Assembly: GCA_021163905.1 (NCBI GenBank)
Contig: JAGGTG010000260.1
Coordinates: 1-7,367 of the forward strand
DNA length: 7,367 bases
Reading direction: 5' to 3'
Source: Candidatus Aerophobota bacterium
GTDB lineage: Bacteria; Aerophobota; Aerophobia; Aerophobales; B3-G15
In this document: in pieces, positions 1 to 6,446 of the stretch
How positions within the stretch are numbered: the stretch's first letter is position 1
Layout of the letters: each line of letters opens with the position of its first letter
Program-made: the position numbers and the translations under genes
The notes under the pieces: model-generated
The model's database searches: none
The model's input: only the letters and a program-made list of their open reading frames with translations
Told to the model about the DNA's origin: nothing

Positions 1-30
1 CACCAGACAGACGTTTTACTGGACAGTCCT

Positions 31-59
31 GAATTTTTCCCGAAACTGGAAATTAATTC
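31..59. promoter_or_regulatory. Imperfect palindrome abutting the pdaD -35 box (possible operator)
   Basis: Bases 31-40 (GAATTTTTCC) pair with 48-59 (GGAAATTAATTC) over ten base pairs, with a 2-nt bulge at 53-54 and a 7-nt loop at 41-47. The right arm ends one base before the -35 hexamer at 61. That position suits an operator for a transcription factor. It could also be the end hairpin of an upstream gene, although no run of T follows it. The arms are AT-rich, so chance is a real alternative. Confidence 0.3.
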
Positions 60-60
60 T

Positions 61-88
61 TTGACAACTTTGTTCAGTTAAATATAAT
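61..88 (+). promoter_or_regulatory. Sigma70-type promoter for the polyamine operon
   Basis: A perfect -35 box TTGACA (61-66) is separated by 16 bp from a perfect -10 box TATAAT (83-88). Transcription would begin near 95, giving a leader of about 34 nt before the pdaD ATG at 129. No other comparably strong promoter is seen before the following three tightly packed genes, so it probably drives pdaD-speY-speB-holA as one transcript. The call is from the sequence alone; the start point is not measured. Confidence 0.8.
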
Positions 89-115
89 ATGGCAAAAAAT
101 TCCAGGGAAATTATC

Positions 116-120
116 AGGAG
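116..120 (+). promoter_or_regulatory. Ribosome binding site that fixes the pdaD start
   Basis: AGGAG at 116-120 lies 8 nt before the ATG at 129. The alternative in-frame GTG at 120 overlaps this site itself and so cannot be served by it. The ATG is therefore preferred, which removes three residues from the longest open frame. Confidence 0.8.
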
Positions 121-128
121 TGAGAGAA

Positions 129-677
129 ATGGCAAACCATCCTACCAAGCTTTTTCTAACTAAAGGAGTGGGAAAACACAAGGAAAAACTGGCCTCCTTT
201 GAGGACGCCTTAAGAAATGCAGGGCTGGCTGAGTACAACATAGTAAGGGTATCGAGTATTTATCCTCCGGGATGTAAGGTAATCTCTAAAAATGAGGGGA
301 AAAAACTTCTAACTCCAGGACAGATAGTTTACTGCGTTATGGCAGAGAATGCTACAAATGAGCCCCATAGATTAATAGCTGCTTCTATAGGTCTTGCCAT
401 TCCTCGCAGAAAGGACCAATATGGTTATCTATCAGAGCATCATAGCTTTGGAGAGGGAGAGAAAAAAGCAGGAGAATATGCCGAGGATCTTGCTGCATCA
501 ATGTTAGCCACCATCCTGGGAGTGGAGTTTAATCCAGACTCCAGCTATGATGAGAAAAAAGAGATATGGAAAATAAGCGGGGAAATAGTGAAAACAACAA
601 ATGTAACCCAGTCTGCACTGGGGGATAAAAATGGGCTGTGGACCACTGTTATAGCAGCAGCAGTTTTCGTGAGTTAA
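129..677 (+). CDS. pdaD: Pyruvoyl-dependent arginine decarboxylase
   Basis: This enzyme removes CO2 from arginine to give agmatine, the first step of putrescine synthesis. It uses a self-made pyruvoyl group rather than pyridoxal phosphate. The 182-residue product has the family layout and a typical small size. The proenzyme cleavage site is the Ser42-Ser43 pair in the motif VSSIYPPG (41-48); family knowledge says cleavage there yields a small beta chain and a larger alpha chain whose N-terminal Ser43 becomes the pyruvoyl group. Further family hallmarks are the SEHHSFGEG segment, the AGEYAED segment and a Gly/Ala-rich hydrophobic C-terminus. The start is the ATG with AGGAG 8 nt upstream. The enzyme type is best known from archaea and chlamydiae, though many bacteria have it. 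speY follows after 4 nt and the agmatinase gene lies two genes on, which supports the arginine assignment over other pyruvoyl decarboxylases. Confidence 0.93.
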   Translation: MANHPTKLFLTKGVGKHKEKLASFEDALRNAGLAEYNIVRVSSIYPPGCKVISKNEGKKLLTPGQIVYCVMAENATNEPHRLIAASIGLAIPRRKDQYGYLSEHHSFGEGEKKAGEYAEDLAASMLATILGVEFNPDSSYDEKKEIWKISGEIVKTTNVTQSALGDKNGLWTTVIAAAVFVS

Positions 678-681
678 AAAA

Positions 682-1695
682 ATGATTTTCAAAGATTATC
701 CGGTAAAACCGTTTTTAGTTACAGGCAACAAGGATGTGCAGGTTCTTTTAGAGGATATGGAAAATATATCTTTTCAGGGAAGAACTCTTGGTAGAGCCTT
801 CAGGGTATGGAAGGAGATGTTAGAGGATAAAACCTTTATATTTTTTGGTCTGGCAGGAGCCATGGTTCCTGCCGGGATGAGAAAGGTGGTCTCCTATCTT
901 ATAGAGAAAAGACTTATTGACTGTATTGTTTCCACCGGAGCAAATCTTTTTCATGACTGTCATGAGAGTCTTGGAAGATTCCACTACAGGGCAAGTCCGT
1001 ATATAGACGATGCAAAGTTAAAAAAAATAGGAATGGACAGAATTTACGATACTCTTGCCTCAGAAGAGGAATTTCAATTAACAGATAAATTCATCCAGCA
1101 ATTTGCAAAAACCCTGGATATGAACTATACCTACACCACCAGGGAATTCCTCTATCTTTTAGGAGAGTACCTTTATAAAAATGGTAAAGAACAGGGGATT
1201 TTAACATCAGCCTATCAGAGTAAAGTCCCAATTTACTGTCCTGCAATTGGAGACTCCTCTATAGGTATTGCCCTCGCAGCGAATCATATTCCTGTAAAAT
1301 TTGATCTGGTAAAAGATGTGGAAGAAACCGCTTACCTGGCTGGAAAAGCAGGTAAAACAGGGGTAATTTATATAGGCGGTGGAACTCCAAAAAATTTTAT
1401 CCAGCAGACCCAGGTTACTCTTTCTGTAACGGGAAATCCAGGTGAGGGTCATTTTTACGCTATCCAAATTATTACCGATGCTCCACACTGGGGTGGATTA
1501 AGCGGTTGTACACTTGAGGAAGCTATATCCTGGGGGAAAATATCTCTTAAAGCTAAAAAGGTAAGTGTTTACTGTGATGCTACGATTGCCCTTCCCATCC
1601 TTACTGAAGGACTTGCTACAGCTATTGAAAAAGGACTCACCAGATCCTGGATTCCCGAGTTTGAGATGAAAAAAGAAATCAAACTGAAACTGTAG
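682..1695 (+). CDS. speY: Deoxyhypusine synthase-like homospermidine biosynthesis protein
   Basis: This 337-residue protein belongs to the deoxyhypusine synthase fold. Visible family motifs are TGANLFHD (85-92), the HESLGRFHYR stretch (94-103), the NAD-binding GGGTPKNFIQQ (232-242) and SWGKI (283-287), whose Lys286 matches the lysine that forms the enzyme-imine intermediate. In eukaryotes and archaea such enzymes modify eIF5A. Bacteria lack that substrate, and the homologue SpeY of the cyanobacterium Anabaena is needed for homospermidine synthesis. Where the human enzyme has two adjacent His after the Gly triplet (from memory, KHHI), this protein has Asn-Phe, consistent with a polyamine rather than a protein substrate. 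It lies 4 nt after pdaD and 5 nt before speB, so its putrescine supply is encoded alongside. No strong Shine-Dalgarno is seen (a weak GTGAG inside the pdaD end), suggesting translational coupling. Homospermidine versus another aminobutyl or spermidine-type product remains inferred. Confidence 0.85.
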   Translation: MIFKDYPVKPFLVTGNKDVQVLLEDMENISFQGRTLGRAFRVWKEMLEDKTFIFFGLAGAMVPAGMRKVVSYLIEKRLIDCIVSTGANLFHDCHESLGRFHYRASPYIDDAKLKKIGMDRIYDTLASEEEFQLTDKFIQQFAKTLDMNYTYTTREFLYLLGEYLYKNGKEQGILTSAYQSKVPIYCPAIGDSSIGIALAANHIPVKFDLVKDVEETAYLAGKAGKTGVIYIGGGTPKNFIQQTQVTLSVTGNPGEGHFYAIQIITDAPHWGGLSGCTLEEAISWGKISLKAKKVSVYCDATIALPILTEGLATAIEKGLTRSWIPEFEMKKEIKLKL

Positions 1696-1700
1696 ATAAG

Positions 1701-2588
1701 ATGGACAATATTTCAAAAAATTCCTATCAATTAAACTTCGCCGACCCTCCTGCTGAATACACTGATCCGGAAAAATCCCTTGTTAGAATTATTCCTGTTC
1801 CTTATGAGGCTACTACAACCTACAGAAAAGGAACAAAGGAGGCTCCTGAGGCAATTATTAAGGCCTCAACAAACCTGGAGTTATGGGACGAGGAGCTATC
1901 AACTGAGCCCTACAAAGCTGGAATCTGTACTTTTTCACCTGTTCAATGCTCATCAGCAGGGCCGAGAAAGGCAATCACCCAAATTTACAAGAGGGTTAAA
2001 TCGATACTTAACCCCGAAAAATTTCATATTTTTATAGGAGGAGAACACAGCATAACAGTAGGAATAGTAAGGGCTTTTTGCGAGATGTATCCTTCTCTTT
2101 CTGTACTACAACTTGATGCTCACGCCGATTTAAGAAACACTTATCAAGGATCAGCTTATAATCATGCCTGTGTGATGAGAAGGATCGGGGAGTACGTATC
2201 CTTTATTCAGTTGGGGATACGCAGTTTATCAAAAGAGGAGGCTATTTATATAAAGAGAAAAAATATAGCCTATCAAAACTCCTTTCAAATCATGCAATCT
2301 GACTATTGGAAAAAGGTTTTAGATGAAAAATTATCCAGAAATGTTTATCTTACAATTGATGTAGATGTAATGGATCCTTCAATCATGCCCTCAGTAGGAA
2401 CACCAGAACCAGGGGGTCTCAGTTGGCATAAAATCTTGGAAATTATAAGATATACCACTCAAAGTAAAAAAATAGTAGGGGTTGATATCGTTGAATTTTC
2501 TCCAATCCCCCAAATTTTAGCACCGGATTTTTTAGTTGCCAAGTTAATATATAAAATAATAGGTTATATACAGGTTAAATTTAAGTAA
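1701..2588 (+). CDS. speB: Agmatinase (agmatine ureohydrolase)
   Basis: The enzyme hydrolyses agmatine to putrescine and urea in the cytosol, using a two-manganese centre. The 295-residue length is normal for the arginase/agmatinase family. All metal ligands are visible: His116 in GGEHS, Asp139, His141 and Asp143 in DAHAD, and Asp220 and Asp222 in IDVDVMDP. Glu265 in the VDIVEFSP segment matches the conserved acidic residue near the guanidinium site. Substrate choice among family members (arginine, agmatine, formiminoglutamate, guanidinobutyrate) is hard to read from motifs, but the upstream arginine decarboxylase makes agmatine by far the likeliest. The gene starts 5 nt after the speY stop with no convincing Shine-Dalgarno, so coupled translation is likely. 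Its stop TAA (2586-2588) overlaps the holA ATG by one base. Confidence 0.93.
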   Translation: MDNISKNSYQLNFADPPAEYTDPEKSLVRIIPVPYEATTTYRKGTKEAPEAIIKASTNLELWDEELSTEPYKAGICTFSPVQCSSAGPRKAITQIYKRVKSILNPEKFHIFIGGEHSITVGIVRAFCEMYPSLSVLQLDAHADLRNTYQGSAYNHACVMRRIGEYVSFIQLGIRSLSKEEAIYIKRKNIAYQNSFQIMQSDYWKKVLDEKLSRNVYLTIDVDVMDPSIMPSVGTPEPGGLSWHKILEIIRYTTQSKKIVGVDIVEFSPIPQILAPDFLVAKLIYKIIGYIQVKFK

Positions 2589-3595
2589 TGACATATAGAC
2601 AGTTTTTATCAGAATTGGAAAGGGGTAATGTGAGTTCTTTTTATCTTTTTGAAGGGAAGGAAAATTATCTGAAAAAAGAAGCACTGAATAAATTGAAAGA
2701 TAAAATCATTCCTCGTCAATATGAGGATTTTAACCTCCATTTTATGAATGCTAACCAGTTTACAGGACAGGAAATAGTGGAAGCTGCCTATCAAATTCCC
2801 TTTAATAACAAACTGCAGATGATAGTGGTACAGGAAGTTGAAAATTTCAGTCAAAATGATGAAGAGACAATTTTAAAATATTTAAAAAACCCCTTAAATC
2901 TAACCTGCATGGTATTTATAGGAGAAAAAGTAGATGAACGTAGAAAGCTTTATAAGTTTTTTAAAGAAAAAGGAAAAATAGTCTCCTTTAACTATTTAAA
3001 AGAGACAGAACTTCTAAGGTGGATAGAGGAAAGGGTGAAAAAAGAAGGTAAGGTAATATCTCCTGAAGCAGCTTTGCAATTATACCAGAGATCCGGGGGA
3101 AGTATTTTCTTATTGGAAAACGAGATAAATAAACTTATCTGTTTTGTTCATCCCCAGGAGAAAATTGACGAGTCTCACATTGCAAAAATATGTGGAGAAT
3201 CCCCAGAGGAAAGTATTTTTTCCCTTACGGAGGCCTTCAGGAAAAGAGAATCCAAATCTGCTCTGTATATACTAAATAAATTACTTCTTCAGGGCAAAGA
3301 ACCCTTACTTATTCTTTCCCTGTTGAAAAGAGAGGTAAGAATTTTGCTCCGGATAAAACTGGCAGAATCAAAGATAACCCCTCTTGAGGCCTGTAGATAT
3401 ATTTTTAAGACAAAAAATAACTACAGGCCTTTCTTTTTAAAAAAAGCAAAGGAATACATTGAAGCAGCCAAAAACTTTACACAGCACGATCTTCTTATTG
3501 CCCACCAAAAAATGCTGGAGGTGGAATTTTTATTAAAACGAGGTAAAAAAGGGGAAGTTCTTCTTCCACGTTTGCTTATGGATATTATCCCCTAA
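2588..3595 (+). CDS. holA: DNA polymerase III, delta subunit (clamp-loader wrench)
   Basis: HolA is the clamp-loader subunit that opens the beta sliding clamp so it can be placed on primed DNA. The 335-residue protein is of standard length. The N-terminal nucleotide-fold domain starts with FYLFEGKENYL (18-28), the family's usual opening. The IPF segment at 70-72, followed by a strand of hydrophobic residues, sits where delta carries its clamp-binding hydrophobic wedge. LLENEINKL (175-183) and the helical C-terminal region beginning FSLTEAFRKR (211-220) match the lid and collar domains. The ATP site is degenerate, as expected for delta, which does not hydrolyse ATP. The ATG shares one base with the speB stop (TAATG) and has no clear Shine-Dalgarno, so its translation probably depends on ribosomes finishing speB. 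The 3' end runs directly into the oppositely oriented folD. There is no functional tie to polyamines; it appears to be a passenger in the operon. Confidence 0.92.
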   Translation: MTYRQFLSELERGNVSSFYLFEGKENYLKKEALNKLKDKIIPRQYEDFNLHFMNANQFTGQEIVEAAYQIPFNNKLQMIVVQEVENFSQNDEETILKYLKNPLNLTCMVFIGEKVDERRKLYKFFKEKGKIVSFNYLKETELLRWIEERVKKEGKVISPEAALQLYQRSGGSIFLLENEINKLICFVHPQEKIDESHIAKICGESPEESIFSLTEAFRKRESKSALYILNKLLLQGKEPLLILSLLKREVRILLRIKLAESKITPLEACRYIFKTKNNYRPFFLKKAKEYIEAAKNFTQHDLLIAHQKMLEVEFLLKRGKKGEVLLPRLLMDIIP

Positions 3596-4452
3596 CTACC
3601 TATCTGCAGCTTTGCTGCTTCCACGGTATTGCGCAAAAGCATTGCTGTTGTAACAGGACCAACACCTCCAGGAACAGGAGTAATATAGGAGGCTCTTTCC
3701 TTTGCCACATCAAACTCCACATCTCCAACTATTTTTCCCTCTATACGATTTATTCCCACGTCAATTACAACTGCTCCTTCCTTTATCCATTCTCCCTTTA
3801 TCAAATTGGCTTTACCAACAGCTACAATTAATATTTCCGCTTTTTTAACATAATCGGGCAGACTTCCCCTCTCGCCAGTTGCTATATGACAAACCGATGT
3901 TGTTACAAATTTATCGAGAAGCAAAAGGGCGGTGGGTTTTCCTACTATATCACTGTGACCAACCATAACTGCCTCTTTCCCGTACAGATCAATCTTTGTG
4001 GATTTAACCAATTCCATAATTGCCATGGCCGTGCAGGGACCTAAAAGAGGTTTTCCATAAACCACCATTCCCATATTGGTTGGTGATACTCCCTCAGCAT
4101 CCTTTGTGGGATCAATTAACCTCTGCATTTCTCTTGCATTAATATGACCTGGCAGAGGCATCTGAAGAATTATACCAGTTACCCTGGGATCCTGGTTTAA
4201 CTTCTGGATAAAATCTGAAAGCTCTTTTTGGGTTATATTTTCGCTAAACTGATGAAGGTTATACTCAATTCCCATACTCTCACAGGATTTTCTCTGAGCC
4301 TTAACATAAACCTTTGATCCGGGATTCTCACCAACCTGAATAGCAGAAAGAGAAGGGGGTTTGCCTTTTTTCTTTAAAATATCAATTTCCTCCTTCAGGC
4401 GTTCTTTTATCTCGTTAGCAATTTTTTTTCCATCTATAATTTCAGCACTCAT
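3592..4452 (-). CDS. folD: FolD-family methylene-tetrahydrofolate dehydrogenase / cyclohydrolase, with an altered cyclohydrolase site
   Basis: FolD normally oxidises 5,10-methylene-THF to methenyl-THF with NAD(P) and then hydrolyses this to 10-formyl-THF, or runs in reverse. The 286-residue length is typical. Family features are the opening AEIIDGKKIA, Tyr49 in SKVYV, Gln97 in ILQMPLP, the GHSDIVGKP dinucleotide-binding loop (165-173), VIDVGINR (229-236) and the C-terminal YITPVPGGVGPVT (256-268). Two key positions differ from E. coli FolD: the catalytic Lys (E. coli Lys54 in YVASK) is Gln53 here (codon CAG at 4296-4294), and the conserved Asp of DVDG is Glu120 (DAEG). The neighbouring Lys51 and Lys55 are in register with non-catalytic positions. 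The dehydrogenase site looks intact; cyclohydrolase activity is doubtful. The start has an ideal AGGAGG at 4465-4460, 7 nt away. The gene is last in the folE-fhs-folD set, separated from fhs by the repeat-filled spacer. Confidence 0.9.
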   Translation of the reverse strand: MSAEIIDGKKIANEIKERLKEEIDILKKKGKPPSLSAIQVGENPGSKVYVKAQRKSCESMGIEYNLHQFSENITQKELSDFIQKLNQDPRVTGIILQMPLPGHINAREMQRLIDPTKDAEGVSPTNMGMVVYGKPLLGPCTAMAIMELVKSTKIDLYGKEAVMVGHSDIVGKPTALLLLDKFVTTSVCHIATGERGSLPDYVKKAEILIVAVGKANLIKGEWIKEGAVVIDVGINRIEGKIVGDVEFDVAKERASYITPVPGGVGPVTTAMLLRNTVEAAKLQIGS

Positions 4453-4472
4453 ATTTTTGCCTCCTTTAAATA

Positions 4473-4526
4473 TCGTCTTTCTCGTCTATTTGGTCTATCT
4501 CGTCTATTTCGTCTATCTGGTTTGTT
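4473..4526. repeat. Six-copy tandem array, 9-bp period (TCGTCTATY-like)
   Basis: Six consecutive 9-bp units fill this stretch: TCGTCTTTC, TCGTCTATT, TGGTCTATC, TCGTCTATT, TCGTCTATC and TGGTTTGTT. The middle four differ at one or two positions each, and the outer two are more decayed. The array begins 8 bp upstream of the folD Shine-Dalgarno on the folD side of the spacer, so it would form part of the folD leader in a transcript coming from fhs. No coding role is likely: the + frame across it only gives a repetitive hydrophobic string with no start signal. Confidence 0.85.
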
Positions 4527-4539
4527 TAGTTAAAACTAG

Positions 4540-4564
4540 TTAATGCGTATATGCGTTAATGCGT
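4540..4564. repeat. Three-copy tandem array, 8-bp period (TAATGCGT-like)
   Basis: Three adjacent units, TTAATGCGT, ATATGCGT and TAATGCGT, share the core ATGCGT at 8-bp steps. The array is separated from the preceding 9-bp array by about 13 bp. After it comes a stretch (4565-4604) in which I see no repeat or gene. Confidence 0.65.
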
Positions 4565-4604
4565 CTATTAATGGACACATTTTCCATCTTCTCATCCCAC
4601 ATAT

Positions 4605-4639
4605 CAACGTCGAACGTAGAACATCGAACGTTGAACCTG
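4605..4639. repeat. Five-copy tandem array, 7-bp period (GAACGTN-like) with an internal inverted repeat
   Basis: Five consecutive 7-bp units can be read: CAACGTC, GAACGTA, GAACATC, GAACGTT and GAACCTG. Because the core contains ACGT and TCGA-type palindromes, the stretch 4606-4632 is also an imperfect inverted repeat (AACGTCGA against TCGAACGTT, with one bulged base). It could therefore form a weak stem on either strand. No T run follows on the - strand, so it is not a standard intrinsic terminator for fhs. Confidence 0.75.
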
Positions 4640-4643
4640 TTTT

Positions 4644-4682
4644 AACTGACAACTGGCTAACCGAACAACCAATTAACCAATC
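4644..4682. repeat. Degenerate tandem array, 8-bp period (AACCAATY-like)
   Basis: After a partial unit AACTGAC come four 8-bp units: AACTGGCT, AACCGAAC, AACCAATT and AACCAATC. The last two are almost identical and the first ones more diverged. The array ends 4 bp from the fhs stop codon, so it starts right behind that gene when read on the - strand. It completes a spacer in which most bases belong to one short-period array or another. Confidence 0.65.
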
Positions 4683-4686
4683 AATA

Positions 4687-6432
4687 TTAAAATAATCCCT
4701 TTGTCTTACCTGTCTCAGGATCAATATCCACATCAACAAAAGCAGGTCTTGAAGGCAAACCTGGCATTGTCTGCATACTTCCACAGATAGGATAGAAAAA
4801 TCCAGCCCCAACAGATGCCCTTATATCTCTCACGGGAAGTTTGTAACCACGCGGTACACCTTTCCAGTTAGGGTTATGGGAAAGAGAAAGATGGGTTTTT
4901 GCCACATTAATGGTCATTTTGCTAAAGCCAAGATCAGTATAAAGTTTTATTTTTTGGTTTGCCTCGGAGGAATACTCCACTCCATCAGCGAGATAAACTT
5001 TAGTTGCAATGGTCTCAATTTTTTCCTTGATAGAAATATCATCGGGGAATAAAAACTTCATCTCATGGGGCTTTTTTATAGCCTCGATTACCTTTTCAGC
5101 AAGCTCCAGTGCACCTTCTCCTCCTTTTGCCCAGGCCTCTGAAACAGCAACACCGTCAGCTCCAGCTTCCAGAGCTTTCTTCTTTACAAGTTCTATTTCC
5201 CTATCGGTATCTGTAGTAAATCTGTTAATAGCTACAACTGCCGGGATACCGTACATCTTAACAATCTGAATATTTCGAGCAAGGTTCTCACAACCTTTCT
5301 CTACTGCGGGAAGGTTCTCAGTCTCAACTGCCTCTTTAACGGCAGAATAGGGCATTCCGGGGCGAAGGTGATAGGCACCACCGTGTTCCTTTAAAGCTCT
5401 AATCGATGCAACAATTACTGCACAATCAACTTTCATTCCACTTTGTCTACAGGCAACATCAATTAACTTAACAAAACCACAATCAGCTCCAAAACCACTT
5501 TCAGTTACCACATAATCCGCCAGCTTAAGAGCCACCATATTTGCCATAACAGAGTTATTACCATGGGCAACATTGGCAAAAGGAAAACCATGACATATCA
5601 TTGGATGACCCTCAGTAGACTGGACCAGATTTGGTTTAATTGCATCCTTGAGCAAAACTGTCATTGCCCCTGCTACTTTGAGATCCTCACAGGTAACCGG
5701 TTTTTTATCATAGGTATAACCAACAACTGCTCTTCCCAATCTCTCTCTAAGATCTTTCAAACCAGTAGTTAAAGCAAGAATAGCTGCAGTTTCAGTTGCT
5801 ACCGTTATATCAAAATTGGTAACCCTTGGATAACCATTCCTCCTTCCACCAAGTCCCACTATCACCTCTCTTAAAGCACGTGAGTTTAAGTCCTGACAGT
5901 AAGTCCAGGTAATATTTAATGGATCAAGATTGAGCTTATTCTTATGCAAAATACTCGCATCTATAGCTGCAGCACACAGGTTATGAGCAGTTTCCACTGC
6001 ATGAATATCACCTGTAAAATGCAAATTTATATTCTCCATAGGTAGAGCCTGGGAATAGCCACCTCCCGTAGCTCCTCCTTTTATACCAAAAGTAGGTCCC
6101 TTTGAAGGCTCACGAAAGGTATTAATTACCTTTATACCCTTTGGGTGCATCATCTGATAAAGTGCCTGACCAAGGCCAAAAGCAGTGACAGTTTTTCCCT
6201 CCCCGAGAGGAGTGGGGGTAATAGCAGTAACGGTTATAAGCTTTCCATTTTGTTTATCCTTTAACCGTTCCAGTACCTTAGCATAATCAATTTTAGCAAT
6301 ATAACTTCCGTACAGCTCTATTTCCTCATCTAAAATCCCGGCATCCTTTGCTACCTCAGTGATTGGCCTAAGCTCAGCTTCCTGAGCAATTTCCAGATCA
6401 CTTGGTACAGGGTATCTTTTCTTTACTGGCAT
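4687..6432 (-). CDS. fhs: Formate-tetrahydrofolate ligase (10-formyl-THF synthetase), divergent type
   Basis: Fhs joins formate to tetrahydrofolate using ATP, giving 10-formyl-THF for purine and formyl-Met synthesis, or as the first folate step of the Wood-Ljungdahl methyl branch. The 581-residue protein is slightly longer than the usual 555-560. The phosphate-binding loop TPLGEGKT is at 74-81, and GIKGGATGGGY (116-126) and VASIRALKEHGG (341-352) are the two family signatures. Each departs from the common form (from memory GxKGGAAGGGY and VATxRALKxHGG). Other conserved blocks also read differently: WTYCQDLNSRALR in place of the usual WKRVxDxNDRxLR, and GFGADCGFVKLIDVACRQ in place of GFGADLGAEKFxDIKCR. 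The C-terminus keeps MPGLPSRPA and ends in GLF, as in the family. The start has a perfect AAGGAGGT (6446-6439) 6 nt upstream. It lies 46 nt after folE and upstream of folD, a coherent one-carbon operon. I infer a divergent clade of a working enzyme. Confidence 0.93.
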   Translation of the reverse strand: MPVKKRYPVPSDLEIAQEAELRPITEVAKDAGILDEEIELYGSYIAKIDYAKVLERLKDKQNGKLITVTAITPTPLGEGKTVTAFGLGQALYQMMHPKGIKVINTFREPSKGPTFGIKGGATGGGYSQALPMENINLHFTGDIHAVETAHNLCAAAIDASILHKNKLNLDPLNITWTYCQDLNSRALREVIVGLGGRRNGYPRVTNFDITVATETAAILALTTGLKDLRERLGRAVVGYTYDKKPVTCEDLKVAGAMTVLLKDAIKPNLVQSTEGHPMICHGFPFANVAHGNNSVMANMVALKLADYVVTESGFGADCGFVKLIDVACRQSGMKVDCAVIVASIRALKEHGGAYHLRPGMPYSAVKEAVETENLPAVEKGCENLARNIQIVKMYGIPAVVAINRFTTDTDREIELVKKKALEAGADGVAVSEAWAKGGEGALELAEKVIEAIKKPHEMKFLFPDDISIKEKIETIATKVYLADGVEYSSEANQKIKLYTDLGFSKMTINVAKTHLSLSHNPNWKGVPRGYKLPVRDIRASVGAGFFYPICGSMQTMPGLPSRPAFVDVDIDPETGKTKGLF

Positions 6433-6446
6433 ACTTTTACCTCCTT

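Noticed and set aside
120..128. GTG at 120 as the pdaD start
   Set aside because: It overlaps the AGGAG that serves the ATG at 129, and has no site of its own.
3606..3618. Hairpin GCAGC-TTT-GCTGC as a terminator between the converging operons
   Set aside because: The stem is only five pairs, no T run follows on either strand, and it is explained by folD codons for Ala-Ala-Lys-Leu.
4361..4543. Open frame on the + strand reading into the 9-bp repeat array
   Set aside because: It is antisense to the folD start and its tail is simply translated repeat (LVYLVY-like); no ribosome binding site.
4473..4682. CRISPR array
   Set aside because: Units are 7-9 bp and directly abutting, with no spacers and no long conserved repeat.
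4536..4811. Open frame on the - strand across the repeat spacer and the fhs end
   Set aside because: It overlaps the well-supported fhs C-terminus in another frame and shows no family features.
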